From Ypsolopha sequella (lineage: Eukaryota > Arthropoda > Insecta > Lepidoptera > Ypsolophidae): DNA of 64,000 nucleotides. Positions 11,365 to 22,700 of this stretch are shown here, piece after piece (positions within the stretch are counted from its first letter, which is position 1; each line of letters begins with the position of its first letter). The stretch spans positions 957,501 through 1,021,500 of the forward strand of contig OW203987.1 in the NCBI GenBank assembly GCA_934047225.1. Reading direction: 5' to 3'. Below the pieces are notes generated by a model, which had not been told where the DNA came from, made no database searches, and saw nothing but the letters and a program-made list of their open reading frames with translations. The position numbers were made by a program, and so were the translations under genes.

Positions 11365-11525
11365 ATTTCGAGAAATCCTTGAAAAACCATATAAAAATGT
11401 ATGTACCCCCCCTTATCTCCAAAGCTGGTGGACCGAAAACTATGAAAAAAATCATAGTAATTGTGTTTACGTAAAGATTACAGGAAAAATAAAGCGGTTG
11501 AGAAATTCACGAAAAAAATTACAAA
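11365..11525 (-). repeat. Inverted copy of the dispersed repeat at 3630-3800
   Basis: It contains CCCCCCTTATCTCCAAAGCT, ACGTAAAGATTACAGG and AGCGGTTGAGAAATTCAC, the complement of the left copy. A degraded motif resembling ACTCGCACTTGGCCGG follows at 11590-11612. Confidence 0.7.
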
Positions 11526-11643
11526 ATTAAATTTATCATCCACCCTAGGTAGTAACTACTATATAATCTGTGCCCTAGGTACGCGAGGATGACTCGCACT
11601 TCGCCGGTTTTTTCTTTTCTTTACCGAGGTGATTATAAAATTG

Positions 11644-11870
11644 GCACCTGAAATACAGATCCTTCGATTTAGCTCAGATGTCAAAGATTTATATTTGTAT
11701 AGTTCATACTTTTAGTTTATCTAAGTGACTAAATGAGTGACTAGGATGAAATTATAAATTGACATTGACACCTGAAATACAGATCCTTCGATTTAGCTCA
11801 GGTGTCAAAGATTTATATTTGTATAGACTAAATGAGTGACTATGATGAAATTATAAATGTCAAAACTCTG
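11644..11870. repeat. Tandem duplication of about 120 bp
   Basis: Two adjacent copies share CACCTGAAATACAGATCCTT, CGATTTAGCTCAG and TGTCAAAGATTTATATTTG, and both end in GACTAAATGAGTGACTA plus GATGAAATTATAAAT. The second copy lacks about 25 bp in the middle. Confidence 0.85.
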
Positions 11871-11999
11871 TGCCTTATTTATAGTAACTTTCTGGTCAAA
11901 GTTATTATTTTTTTTTTTTATCAAATTTAAATTGATTAAAAACAATTTTTTTCAAAAACCCTACTAAATACTAGTAAAACACACACAGGTCTATAGTTT

Positions 12000-12545
12000 G
12001 AAGGGTCCCCGTTGTCGCCTAATTTTTCTGATCAGTAAAGATACCATCATCTACACATTTATTAAAAATTAATGCAAAATAAGGAGCTGTTAAATCAAAC
12101 TTTCACAGATAGGCCCTATAAGTCCTCGGTTTTTTTCAAGTTAAGTGATTTAAATGCTTTAATCACAGTTAATGAATTAATATGTTTAAAAGCAAATACA
12201 GAAAGACACTGAGGTACGTGATCCATTAAAAGATCTTGCGCAAGCCCAGGAGCCGTATTTTCGAATCGTTCGTTTTCAATTTACGTGCGAAAGTATATAC
12301 TCATCTCACGTAGCACATCAGAACTTCTCATTTGCAAGATGAGACAGGTATATATTTTCGCACGTGAATTGAAAAACAACGATCCAAAAATACGGCTCCA
12401 GGGCTTGAATTTAAATCTTTTGTTGTTAAGGAAGGAATGTCAGTACAGAATTGTTCAAAGGCATTCGCAACTTTATCTCCTCTAACGACTTCATTGTCAA
12501 GTAGACACTTTTTGCTTTTAAACACAGTAATTTGAACATTATGAA
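12000..12545 (-). pseudogene. Non-LTR reverse-transcriptase fragment, split by a MITE
   Basis: On the minus strand the sequence reads VFKSKKCLLDNEVVRGDKVA and FEQFCTDIPSLTTKDLNS, then after the MITE at 12241-12407 continues DLLMDHVPQCLSVFAFKHIN, SLTVIKAFKSLNLKKTEDL and, after frame changes, APYFALIFNKCVDDGIF. This is the stretch just before the RT core of Jockey/CR1-like elements of insects. It contains stops and frameshifts and lacks the catalytic YxDD region. Confidence 0.6.
12241..12407. mobile_element. 167-bp fold-back MITE inserted in the RT fragment
   Basis: CAAGCCCAGGAGCCGTATTT at 12241 faces its complement ending at 12407 (TACGGCTCCAGGGCTTG). The arms extend about 65 bp, including CACGTGCGAAA. 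The reverse-transcriptase fragment continues on both sides, so this insertion is younger than the retroelement. A clean target duplication is not evident. Confidence 0.75.
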
Positions 12546-12550
12546 TCATT

Positions 12551-13176
12551 TAATTTAGCAAATAATTAATTATAATAATTCGGATTATTGTTATGCGTTT
12601 AAAGTTTAGCTGGAACATTGTTAGCTATTAGCAAATTTTTTTTTATTAATCTATTTACAATATGTATACATCTTAGGAAGTTAGATCCACTGTTCACTTT
12701 TAATACAAATGTTAAAGTGAAAAGTGGTTCCATAGAACTTTCCCTGATGTTACCCAGGGTGTTACTTCGATGTCCCAGTTACAATATACTAATAATAGGC
12801 TATGCTAAATGAAAAATATATTTACAAAATATGTTGTTTGTTGTTTATTTTGAGATTGATTAACCATTTACAATAAAACAAACTTACCTATTTTATTACA
12901 AAGTTACTTGATAAAAACTGCTTGGCAATCTGTTTAAATAAATTATCTTAGTAGTAACAGTCTTAATTAAGCAAAGTCTGAAGGCTTTAGAGCTGTTAGT
13001 TTAACATTAGTTTTGACATCACTTTAACTAAAACTAAAATTAAAGCCTTCAGAGTGTCAGCTTCACTATTCAACTAAACTATTTAACTGATTCATCAATA
13101 AATAAAAATATGTAAAATTAATAACACTATATATGTAATCTCTTCGACCCTGAACTTCCCATTAGCGAGCTGGAGG
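12551..13176. other. 3' flank of the Siva gene; no separate gene seen
   Basis: AT-rich sequence. The only structure is the inverted pair CTGAAGGCTTTA (12979) / TAAAGCCTTCAG (13045), related to the fold-back at 5857-6031. The Siva 3' untranslated region should lie here on the minus strand. Confidence 0.4.
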
Positions 13177-13732
13177 CTACTGATAGCAGGAGACACACAC
13201 TTCTGCACCTTCAAACCTACAATAAAGCTATGTCAGGATTATAAACATTTTGAACACATCGAGTCTGTAAACGTAGTAGCAAGATTGATTACCTGATCAG
13301 TGAACACTTGGAGCAATGCGTATGTTCACACAGAGCACACACGTGCTGGCTGCACGCACACAGCTGCATCTCGCAATATGCACAACTACCCTCCAGCTGA
13401 TGCTTGCCACACAAACATGGCGGGCTGACGTCACTCTTGTCTTCCACCTACAAATATTAACTAATACTTATTATTTATGTTCACTTTGTTTATGCGATTG
13501 AAACTGAAGAGACCTATAACAGTGAGCTGATCAGGTACTGACAATGATTGTAAGGGGAACACCTAATATCTTTATCTTACCAGAGCTCCAGAATGTTGCA
13601 GAGATCCGTTTTTTCCAATGAACAGCTGTTTCATGTTGTCTTTCTTGTTATTGCAATGGACTTCAGGTTTGTTTGTGATATCTTGCGCTGGGAGTTTCTT
13701 GGCGCCCTTGAATAGAAGTTGTAGAGTTCTTG
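13177..13732 (-). CDS. Siva: Siva exons 2-4 (cysteine-rich part)
   Basis: Exon 2 (13732-13581, acceptor in a T-rich run) carries LQLLFKGAKK and QLFIGKNGS. Exon 3 (13447-13293) carries most of the cysteine and histidine ligands. Exon 4 (13216-13177) adds FEGAEVCVSCYQ and the stop TAG. The introns between them are only 133 and 76 bp, in contrast with intron 1. Confidence 0.88.
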
Positions 13733-16700
13733 CTAAAAAAAAAACATCATACCATAACGGTAACATTCAAAGCTGATACAGGCACCGGCACGGATTAAGA
13801 TGCGGGAACAAAAGTAGTGGAGGTACGTTTGCGCACGTACACTCGCGGACGTAATTGCTTAGCCGGATTTTATGAACAAACATACCTACATTACCTACTG
13901 ATATTTTATTGTGTAAATGGAATTGGCAAGTTGTTTGTGTATAGTTAAGACATAATCCTGATGGATAATGAATATTTATTTATTCCAATTTATTATTCTG
14001 TTCTGTTTTGAATAAGTTTTAATTCTATAATAGCGCGATTCAAGTTTTTTGTAATTCACCGGTAGCTTCTTTTTTATTACCTCTTTCAAACGATCAACTA
14101 TTTCCACAGTCTCCGTTTTTATGAAACAGTGCAAAACGTATACCATTTTCCTTGCCTGTCTAGTCAAAACTTTGTTTTTCGGCATCTTGGTAACTAAACT
14201 GCAGCTCAAAAACATAATTTATTAAAATAATACGCTTTACTCAAAATATTTGTTTCCGTGACTGAAGCGCCCGGAGACATGCGGTGACAACGCAGCATAC
14301 AGAGAGCGACAAACCAATCACAACCGCGCGGCGCGGCGCCTGCCCTTGCCCTCCAGTCAAACCCCCCTTCTGTCTTCTGTTACATACTATAAATCACTTC
14401 TGCACATGCTCCCGCAAATTTTGCTCACGACTCTTACGCCAGGGCCACAGCTTCAGGCTTCTGGCGGCGGCGCTTCTTGCTGCGCTTCCAGGCGGTTTTT
14501 GCGACGGGCTTTGCCCTGCCACACCACCCGTCGGCGCCTTCCACCGCATCGGATGTATAGCGCGCTCGCTTGCTCAAAGCGCTCGACACTAGGTCGTCCT
14601 GTGCGCTCGATCACTGTTTCAACCGCCCCCCTCCCCGCACACCGCCGTCCCGAGAGCGCCAGTCACTCGAAGCAGGACAAGACGCGCGAGCGGCGACCCA
14701 TGGCCGGCTCTATACAACTTCATACATTTGTTCTCTCCGCCGGCGCCGTCGCAAGAAGAACCGCTTGGCGTGCCTCTCGAAGCCAGAAGCTGTGGCCGAC
14801 CGGTTAGACCGTGCCGGTGCTTGTAGCAGATAACAGCGATTTGTCATCCTAAGGTCTATAATTAAATTATGTGTATTTTTGTAAATGTGTATTGTATTGA
14901 TTTGTATTTCTGTATTGTAAATGTGATCTTTTGATTTAATTGCTATTGTGTATTATTTAAATTTTATTGTACGTGTGGAATATTTTTGTGACATTATATG
15001 TATATTATTGAATAATAAATGAATATGAATATGAATGAAAAATTACTAGGTATAAAAATGACTATAACATAAATATTGACAAGAAAGAAAAATATTATTG
15101 ACTTATTATAAAAATGCCGACATTCGGGGCCAGATATCTTACAAAAGCACTAAACTGTTGAAATATTTGTTTAATCAAAGCTTGAAATGTACCTTGGTGG
15201 GTCTCGAGAACTTTGTGCTTTAACTCAATCTTCTATAGAGCCAGTGAGTCTTTCAATTACCTGAGTGAAGCTGGCGAACCACTTTTAACGAACGACTTTT
15301 AACGAACCGGTTTTAATATAGCACGACCAAATTAAAAAGTCGTTTTTTAAAACGTAATAAATGACATTTATGCCTTCTAATTACCACAAAGACACTTGTA
15401 GGTGATGTGCAGCAGTCGTGGGCACACACTTTTGTTTGTTCCGTGTAAAAGGATTTCATCTGGAAGCTGCTATGGATTAAACAAAATTTTCAGCTAACCA
15501 ACGATTTTAAAAGAAAGCTGAACCTTAAAAGAGACCAGAGATATATCCAGGTGATAGGCAGCAGCCCGTGGCATACACCTGTACAAGTCTCATACTGTAG
15601 CAAATCATCTAGAAATTGTAAAACGCACATTCTTGTAACTAGTCCTAAAAGGTCAATAAAAGTTTATGTTTTCTTTAAATTGCACCAAAATTATATCCAG
15701 GTGACCCGCAAAAATCCTCTCCATACACCTGTATAGGTCTTAAGCTGTAGCAAATCATGTGAAGGTCATAAAATCAATTTAATAGTGGCAGCTTTTTCAA
15801 AAGCGCTAGTGCTGCCATAACTACGCGACGTCGAGTAGCAGAACTATCACCGCTTGCAAAAAACCGAATAAAAAGATGTTTTTCTTTCAGACACCCACAT
15901 AATACTTTCACGTAAAGCGTTAAATGTTTTGGCATGCATCTAATTGGGTGTCATGCTGGAGGTTTTCATCAAACGTGTATTTTTAAGGCTAGCCTAAAAA
16001 GTCAATAGAAGCAATTTTTTTCGCGCCATCTAGTAGCAGGAATGGGGTATTTTTAGACTTTTAAAACTATTTGACGTCATCTTTGCTATGCCGTATAGAT
16101 GGCGCGTGGTTCCATTTAACAAATATTTTCAAAATATGACCTGTACAATTCCTGCGCTTTCAAGTATCACACCACAGCTACCTTGGTCCATGTTTAAAGT
16201 AGGTATCTAATGAACAGTCATTTCAGGCAGATTTTCGTCAGAAACGTCACGTCAGTCGCTCGGTACAAAATTTCTTGTTAACAAGTTGAAAAAGAAAAAG
16301 GTGCCTGTGGCAATTCACGCCAGTAGATAAGTGTAAATTAGGATTATAAGTCAACAGTTTGAAATAAAATGCACAATTAAAATACTGTTTTAAGTTTGCT
16401 TCGACAAAATACATAAAAGGGGCAGGTATGATCACCTGCCGTTCAGGCTACTTATTAATGTTTCATTTTAATTTAAGAAAGTTTAGTAAAAACTGCCATT
16501 GGAACGTGCGGAAGGCCGTACCTAGGTACAATAACTTTCAACACAATATATATTAACAACTATATTGCAACTTCAGATTGTACAAATAAAAAACAATAAT
16601 TCTTATAAACAGTTGATTTTTGTATTTTGTAATGCACACTAACATAATATTGAAACTGTAATACTTTTACAAAATCAAGAGTCTTTTATTATTACGCCAT

Positions 16701-19700
16701 CTTTCTGGCAGACAGAGCAGAGCCAAGATAGATTTCTCTAGTCTTGCTACATTTGTGTTACATATTCAAACAGATTTAATACAATTAAATACAAATCTGG
16801 TGTTCTATTCTCAAGCCCATCTTTTTGGATAATGTAAGACCAATTTAATACTAAAGGTCGTCCGTCGCCTCGGTACCAGAAGACCACCTCTAAGAACGCA
16901 TTGAAATGTGAGCTTTAAATGTGTCTCATATGTGACATTTTGCAAGTGTACAACGGGCGGGCCAAGCGCCTTGAACCAGTACGGACAGAATGTACACTGA
17001 CAGTAAGTGTTGCTTGAACCCAACATCTACTAGTACAAAAATGTCACATACAGTCAGCAAAAGATTTAGGTAGGTTACCAGGCACAGGCCAAACACTTTG
17101 ATCCTAAGTCCCACTGGTGGGTGATAGATGACATTGAAGAATACTCATTCAATAGTGCATGTGTGTGTTGACCAAGTATTCCTCATCTCATCTATTACCC
17201 ACCTGTGTGTCTTAAGGTAAAACTTCAGTAGCTTAGTGCAAAGTGCATAACTTAACTTTGTTTTCTTGTTTAGGAATTTAAAAATAAAATGCATTTTGAT
17301 CTGTGCTATTTCATGCCAATAATTCAGTATTAGTGAGGTTTATAAAGCAGGAGTTTGAAATTGTATACACAATTAGTCATGACCTTCTCAAAACTAACTT
17401 AAAATGCTGTTTTAACTTCGCTTGGACCAGATCATGACTAATGTGCATTAAATTTTTAACTCGTACCTTATGAACCTCACTAATACTGAATTGTTGGTGT
17501 TAACTGCCAAAATGTTTTTCAATTTTCAACTTCTAAACGTTAAGTTATGCATTTTGTGCTAAGCGACTGACATTTAACCTTAACGATCAAAGTGTTTGCG
17601 CTAGGCCTGTATACCTATACATTTTGCTGACTGTACATAACACGATTTAAAGCTCATATTTCAATGCTTCAGAGGTAGTCTGTTACCGATCAGTTCGGCC
17701 TTAATCCGGATGAAGCGGGTTCAAATTCCGTATGGGCACACATATGAGTTCGGTCTGCACATTTCTGAAGCAAATTAGCTTGGTCCAATTTGTGCCCGAA
17801 GTACAATGATAGGGTTCTCTCACCACCCATCATGCTGGGTCATAATAATTGTTGGTGAAACATGGGTGTAAAGGTATTTGACTTTTATTTCACAGGCCAC
17901 ACTCAGAAACACCTCTACTGACAGCTCCACGGGGATTTATTTCATGTCATGTATGTTTTTTTTTTATTGAAGGGCGACTGTGCAGCAGCACTTCACACGT
18001 TGGATAGAAATTGCTCTTTTCACGCGGATCTGAAAATGAAAATTATCATGACTGAGTATCTAAATTTAATAGTACATTTGAATATCTAGGTGTCCGTCTG
18101 TAGGTATGTCACGGGTCTCATAGAAATGAGTTTCAGACCTGAAATTAGGATATTTTGTGAGAAACCCCCTTATCGACACTCCGACCGTCTATTTAAATCA
18201 CGAACTAAACTTGTACCTATGTACATATTTTAATTATTTATTTCTTACATATTTTTCATTTCAAATCAAACAAACATGACAGACATGACATGACTCTACT
18301 CGAATTCTTTTTTTTTATCACCATAGACTACTATACCACAGACAAAACTCTGAAATTGTAAAGTTGCATTATTAACAAGAAAGTTGTCCCAAAATCGAAT
18401 ATTGAATTGGAAAGTGGATTAAATTATTTTTCTGGAGGGGTCTCATACATTCAAAAGAAGACTAAAATTTCACTTATTTTACCACAAATCTCTATATCTA
18501 CGGGAAAACTTAGAATCATAGCATTATGTGGACATAATTTTTCAAGTACTTATTTATATAGTTGCTTTATACTTTTGATAATGTATCATTTTACTTAGCG
18601 CAATCCTTTAATGTAACATGAATTTCAGTAGGAATTAGGAAAATAACTTATGTTTTAAAATAAGAATAAAAAGTAAAAGTGTTCCGTGATTTTCATGTCC
18701 TAAGATATAAAAAAAAATAAAAAACGTAACGGTCGTTTCGTTATGTTATGCCATCCATTTCCGAAATAATGGAACATTATTAAATTAATAAATGGTAGGT
18801 CTTATCGTCTAACTTTAAATCTATCGCGATAATTTGATTTTTGACATTTTTGAAGTATGTACATCGAATGTCAAATTCAAAGATATCGCGGAAGATTTAA
18901 CATCAGTGTTGCCAGCAGTGATTGAAGATTTAGAACGCCGGGATATCTGATATGGAACGAAATTCGCGGTGAAGAAACGCAAAACAAAAACACACCCCCG
19001 ACACTCTATATTTATCGCTCAAGTTATTTACCTACACTCTCACGCGCGCACTGGCTTGTCTGCACACGCTTCTGTGTGTGCGTGAGCCAGTGTAGGGCTG
19101 GCAGCAATCGTGTGAGCGTCGTCGCTCGAGAAGGACACTATAAGTCAGCAACTCATGTGATTCACTTCCTAAATTTTAGCGTGGTTAATCCCTAGGTCTA
19201 AGTTCTGGTTCCCCGTGGATTAATCAGTATTAAAATATATATGAAATATATATATATATATATATATATGTATATCAAATGACGTGACATTAGGGTTCAA
19301 GGCCAGCCGGGCATACTTTTCTCTAACTTTGTCATATCTTGACGGATTTGAGTCATTTAAAAAGTAATATGCTTGAGTTTTTTTTTACTCCAGCCATCTT
19401 AGTAATTGGAAGTCCAATATTTCGATGTCTGAATGATCCTCATTTACTCAGCTTGTACTGTCACAGAAAAACATAACATATTTTAAATTTCAACTCGATG
19501 TTGAAATTGTTTCCAACGGTTTGACAATTGTTTGAGAGTTGGAGTTAACGTTCTAAACCGATAGATAAGGGTAATACAAAAAAAACAATATACGACGTAC
19601 ATAAAAGAAAATGCCTTACCTTGGTTCATCGGAAGGAAATTTAAAAATTCTCCGTTCTTTATTATTCGCTCCGTTTTCTAGGCATCCATAAACACTACAC

Positions 19701-22700
19701 TAACGCACCATACTGATTAAAAATCACTATCGTAATAAAACATGAGTAACAAAACACGCGCGCAGCAAACGAGTGGTACTCGAGCTCTGCCTGCCTCCAG
19801 ATTTGCCGCTAACTTGCGGGGGACCGCGGGGGACGATAAATTCACGCGGGGAGGTGAGTGTCACTTCTTTACGTAGTAATACTTTATATTCTCTGACAAA
19901 AATATGATAATAAAAAATTCCATGTCCATTTAGAATCGATTTTTGTACAGTTTTACTTAAAATTTAAGTCCTCCCGATGTACCTGCGCTGTAGACTAATT
20001 TTAGTAGTGCGGGAAACTTTGATCTACTAATGGCAAAGTAGAGTAAATGGCAGATACCAGGAATTTAGAACAGAGGGGATATGCCATGTAGGCGGGGCGC
20101 CGGTGTTTCGAGTATGCTCAGAGGAACTCACTCACTGAGAGCATGCTTTCGGGCCGATCAGTCGTGAGCGAGACACGCTGAGTGTGTCCTGCAGAACAAG
20201 CTAGCTGGACAAAATTATTCTCATTGTTTTTGTGACATTAATGGTTATGTAAGCATTACTAACTTGAGTAGCATGGTCTAAGACATCGTTTCTCAAAATG
20301 TGAGCCGTGACCCCCACGGAGGTCTCTTTTAGGTAAAAGGGGGGTCGCAATTTGTCAAAACATAGGTTCTATCTATACAAATATATATTTCTAGTAACGT
20401 AAGTAAGTCGTAAATATTTTTATTTTTTGTTTTAGGTCGCGATACTAAAAATATTTACAATCGATGCTCTAAGATGTGCCTATCATGTATAGTTATAAAA
20501 ACCTTTTTTAAAAGTAAACATTAAAATAAATAGAAGCGTTGATATCAAATACTTTTTAATAATTCTTCAATAGTCTAACACAAAATAAAAAATAATTGCC
20601 ACAAAGGCACAAAATGTACACAGAAGAGTGCAATAAATTTAACACTTCTTTTGGAAAAGCCTTTACTGCTTTGGTAATTACTTTTGCTGTGTCGCAATTA
20701 TGGGGTCCGAAAACACAAGTAAATATTTGATTAAGTCCATATTTGTTTCAACTCGTGACATTTTTCGGGTATGGTGTTCCCGTACTTTGCGTAGTTCTTT
20801 ATTTCGCACCTTCTGCGCTTCCTCGGACATCTGTCCGATCGGAACCATGAATGACTTTATAATGTCTTTGCCATGGATGAGTACCTTGTGAAGTGTAACA
20901 GGCATTGGATACCAGGAATATAGTTAATAATGTTAGTTGGCATCGGTAATTGTTAAATCAGTAAAGTAATCACATCTTCACTGTTTTCATTTCAGAAAAT
21001 AATCCATCAATAGTACATTGTTCACCGATTACCAACGAGGGTGTAGTTTAAGGCCCGAGGCGAAGCCAAGGGCCTCAAAATACACACGAGTTGGGAATTG
21101 CACTTTCTCCCGAGTGATACATAGTGCTTTATACTACACCTACGAGGAAAATAAAAGACAAATTATTTTTAAAAAAACTTGTACCTATCCACATGTAATA
21201 TAAGTACCTACTTTTCATACCCGTGTCAGGTAAAGTTACTCTCAGCTTTCATTAGACAGAAGCTAGCTAGTAATTTAACAAATTTAAAATTCAGATAAAA
21301 CAAAAAAAGCGATTTGCGCGTGATTTTAACGTTTTGATTTCTTTTGATAACATCAGTAGGTAACAATTGACATACTAGAGTCTGGTTATAAACTTCTTGG
21401 TAGGTAACCTAATTTAATCATATTATGCCAAAAGACAAAGTTTTTATGTCAGAGTTCGCAAAATGATACTGGCCACTTGCTCATGCTATATTAAAAAAAA
21501 AAAACAGCACGTCAACAATAGATTTGCATATAATTTTTCTGCCCACTCAAGCACGTTAACAATGGATTTTCATACACTTTTTCCGCCCGCATATTTGTAT
21601 GACAGTAATGATGTATTTTCTGCATCGTTTTCAAAAAAGTAAGAAGGTACTTTCCGAGCAGGTGTAGTATAAAGAGTACTTGACTGTTTTAGTAGGGACG
21701 GGACATCTTATAGAAATTACATATGAATCGTATATTCAGCAAAAAGTATCGGATATTTTTTTTTTTTTGGATAGGAATTTTGTATTGTAGTTTCTGAAAA
21801 AAATAATTAGGTGCACATACATATATTGTCATAGTACAACGGGTTTTGTTTACATTTAGAAATAGATTATTTGCGACCTGTTTATTAGTATAAAAACATA
21901 TTGTTCTAATTTGTCTTTGTGCAGTTGACGCGCCACTTACATTTTTACCTATACCAATCATTCTCAGAACGTTGTGAGAGATATTATAGGAATGACAACA
22001 ATATTTTAATCACGGTAATGCTGTGCATATTTGGGGGGCATGATTCCCTGTAGGGTTAATCACAAAATGTAAAAGCCAACTACCTACTTGGTTTGGTTAG
22101 TACAAATTATTTGCGTACAAATGCGACTCAATCTCGTTTCAGACAAAATTAACTGCCCAACTAACTTAAGTCCAAAATAGTTCGAATCATCCCTCGCATT
22201 CAGTTAATTCCATTTTATGCTAACCTTCACGCGCTTAGCAGGTATATTACCGAAAGCGGTAAAATGGCAGCACTGATGGAAGTTCAAGAACTTGACTTCA
22301 AGTTCAGGGGATTTCGCCTTGTGGTGTTGCCGTAGATTTTCCAAAAAGTTGCATATTCGTATGATCCTAAATTATTTATTATGTATTTTTCGGAAATCTC
22401 ATTTTAAAATGCATATTCTTATATATTTTTTTGCTGGCAACACTGAAACTACATTTGGATAAATCGTAACTGAGTTTGTATGTGTTTTGCATGATTTTTT
22501 AAATTTTAATCACCAAATTTCCGTTTCCGGTAAAAAAGTCTTATCCATACTAATGTATCAATTAGCAGCAAGAAAATCCGATCCCACTCATGACTTAGAC
22601 TTTTCCCTTTATAATGAGCGGTTTTCCAGACTGACGTTGATCAAGCTTTCAGAGGTAAACATAGATGGCGTTACCCTGCTTTCAAGTGTCAAAAAGCTTA

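Noticed and set aside
14346..14807. 153-codon open frame in the GC-rich block
   Set aside because: Three overlapping frames are open because GC-rich DNA has few stops; the inverted duplication explains its basic patches.
17960..18030. Minus-strand terminal exon (DPREKSNFYPTCEVLLHSRP)
   Set aside because: Acceptor-like sequence is present but there are no upstream exons, and it lies inside the mobile element; probably repeat-derived.
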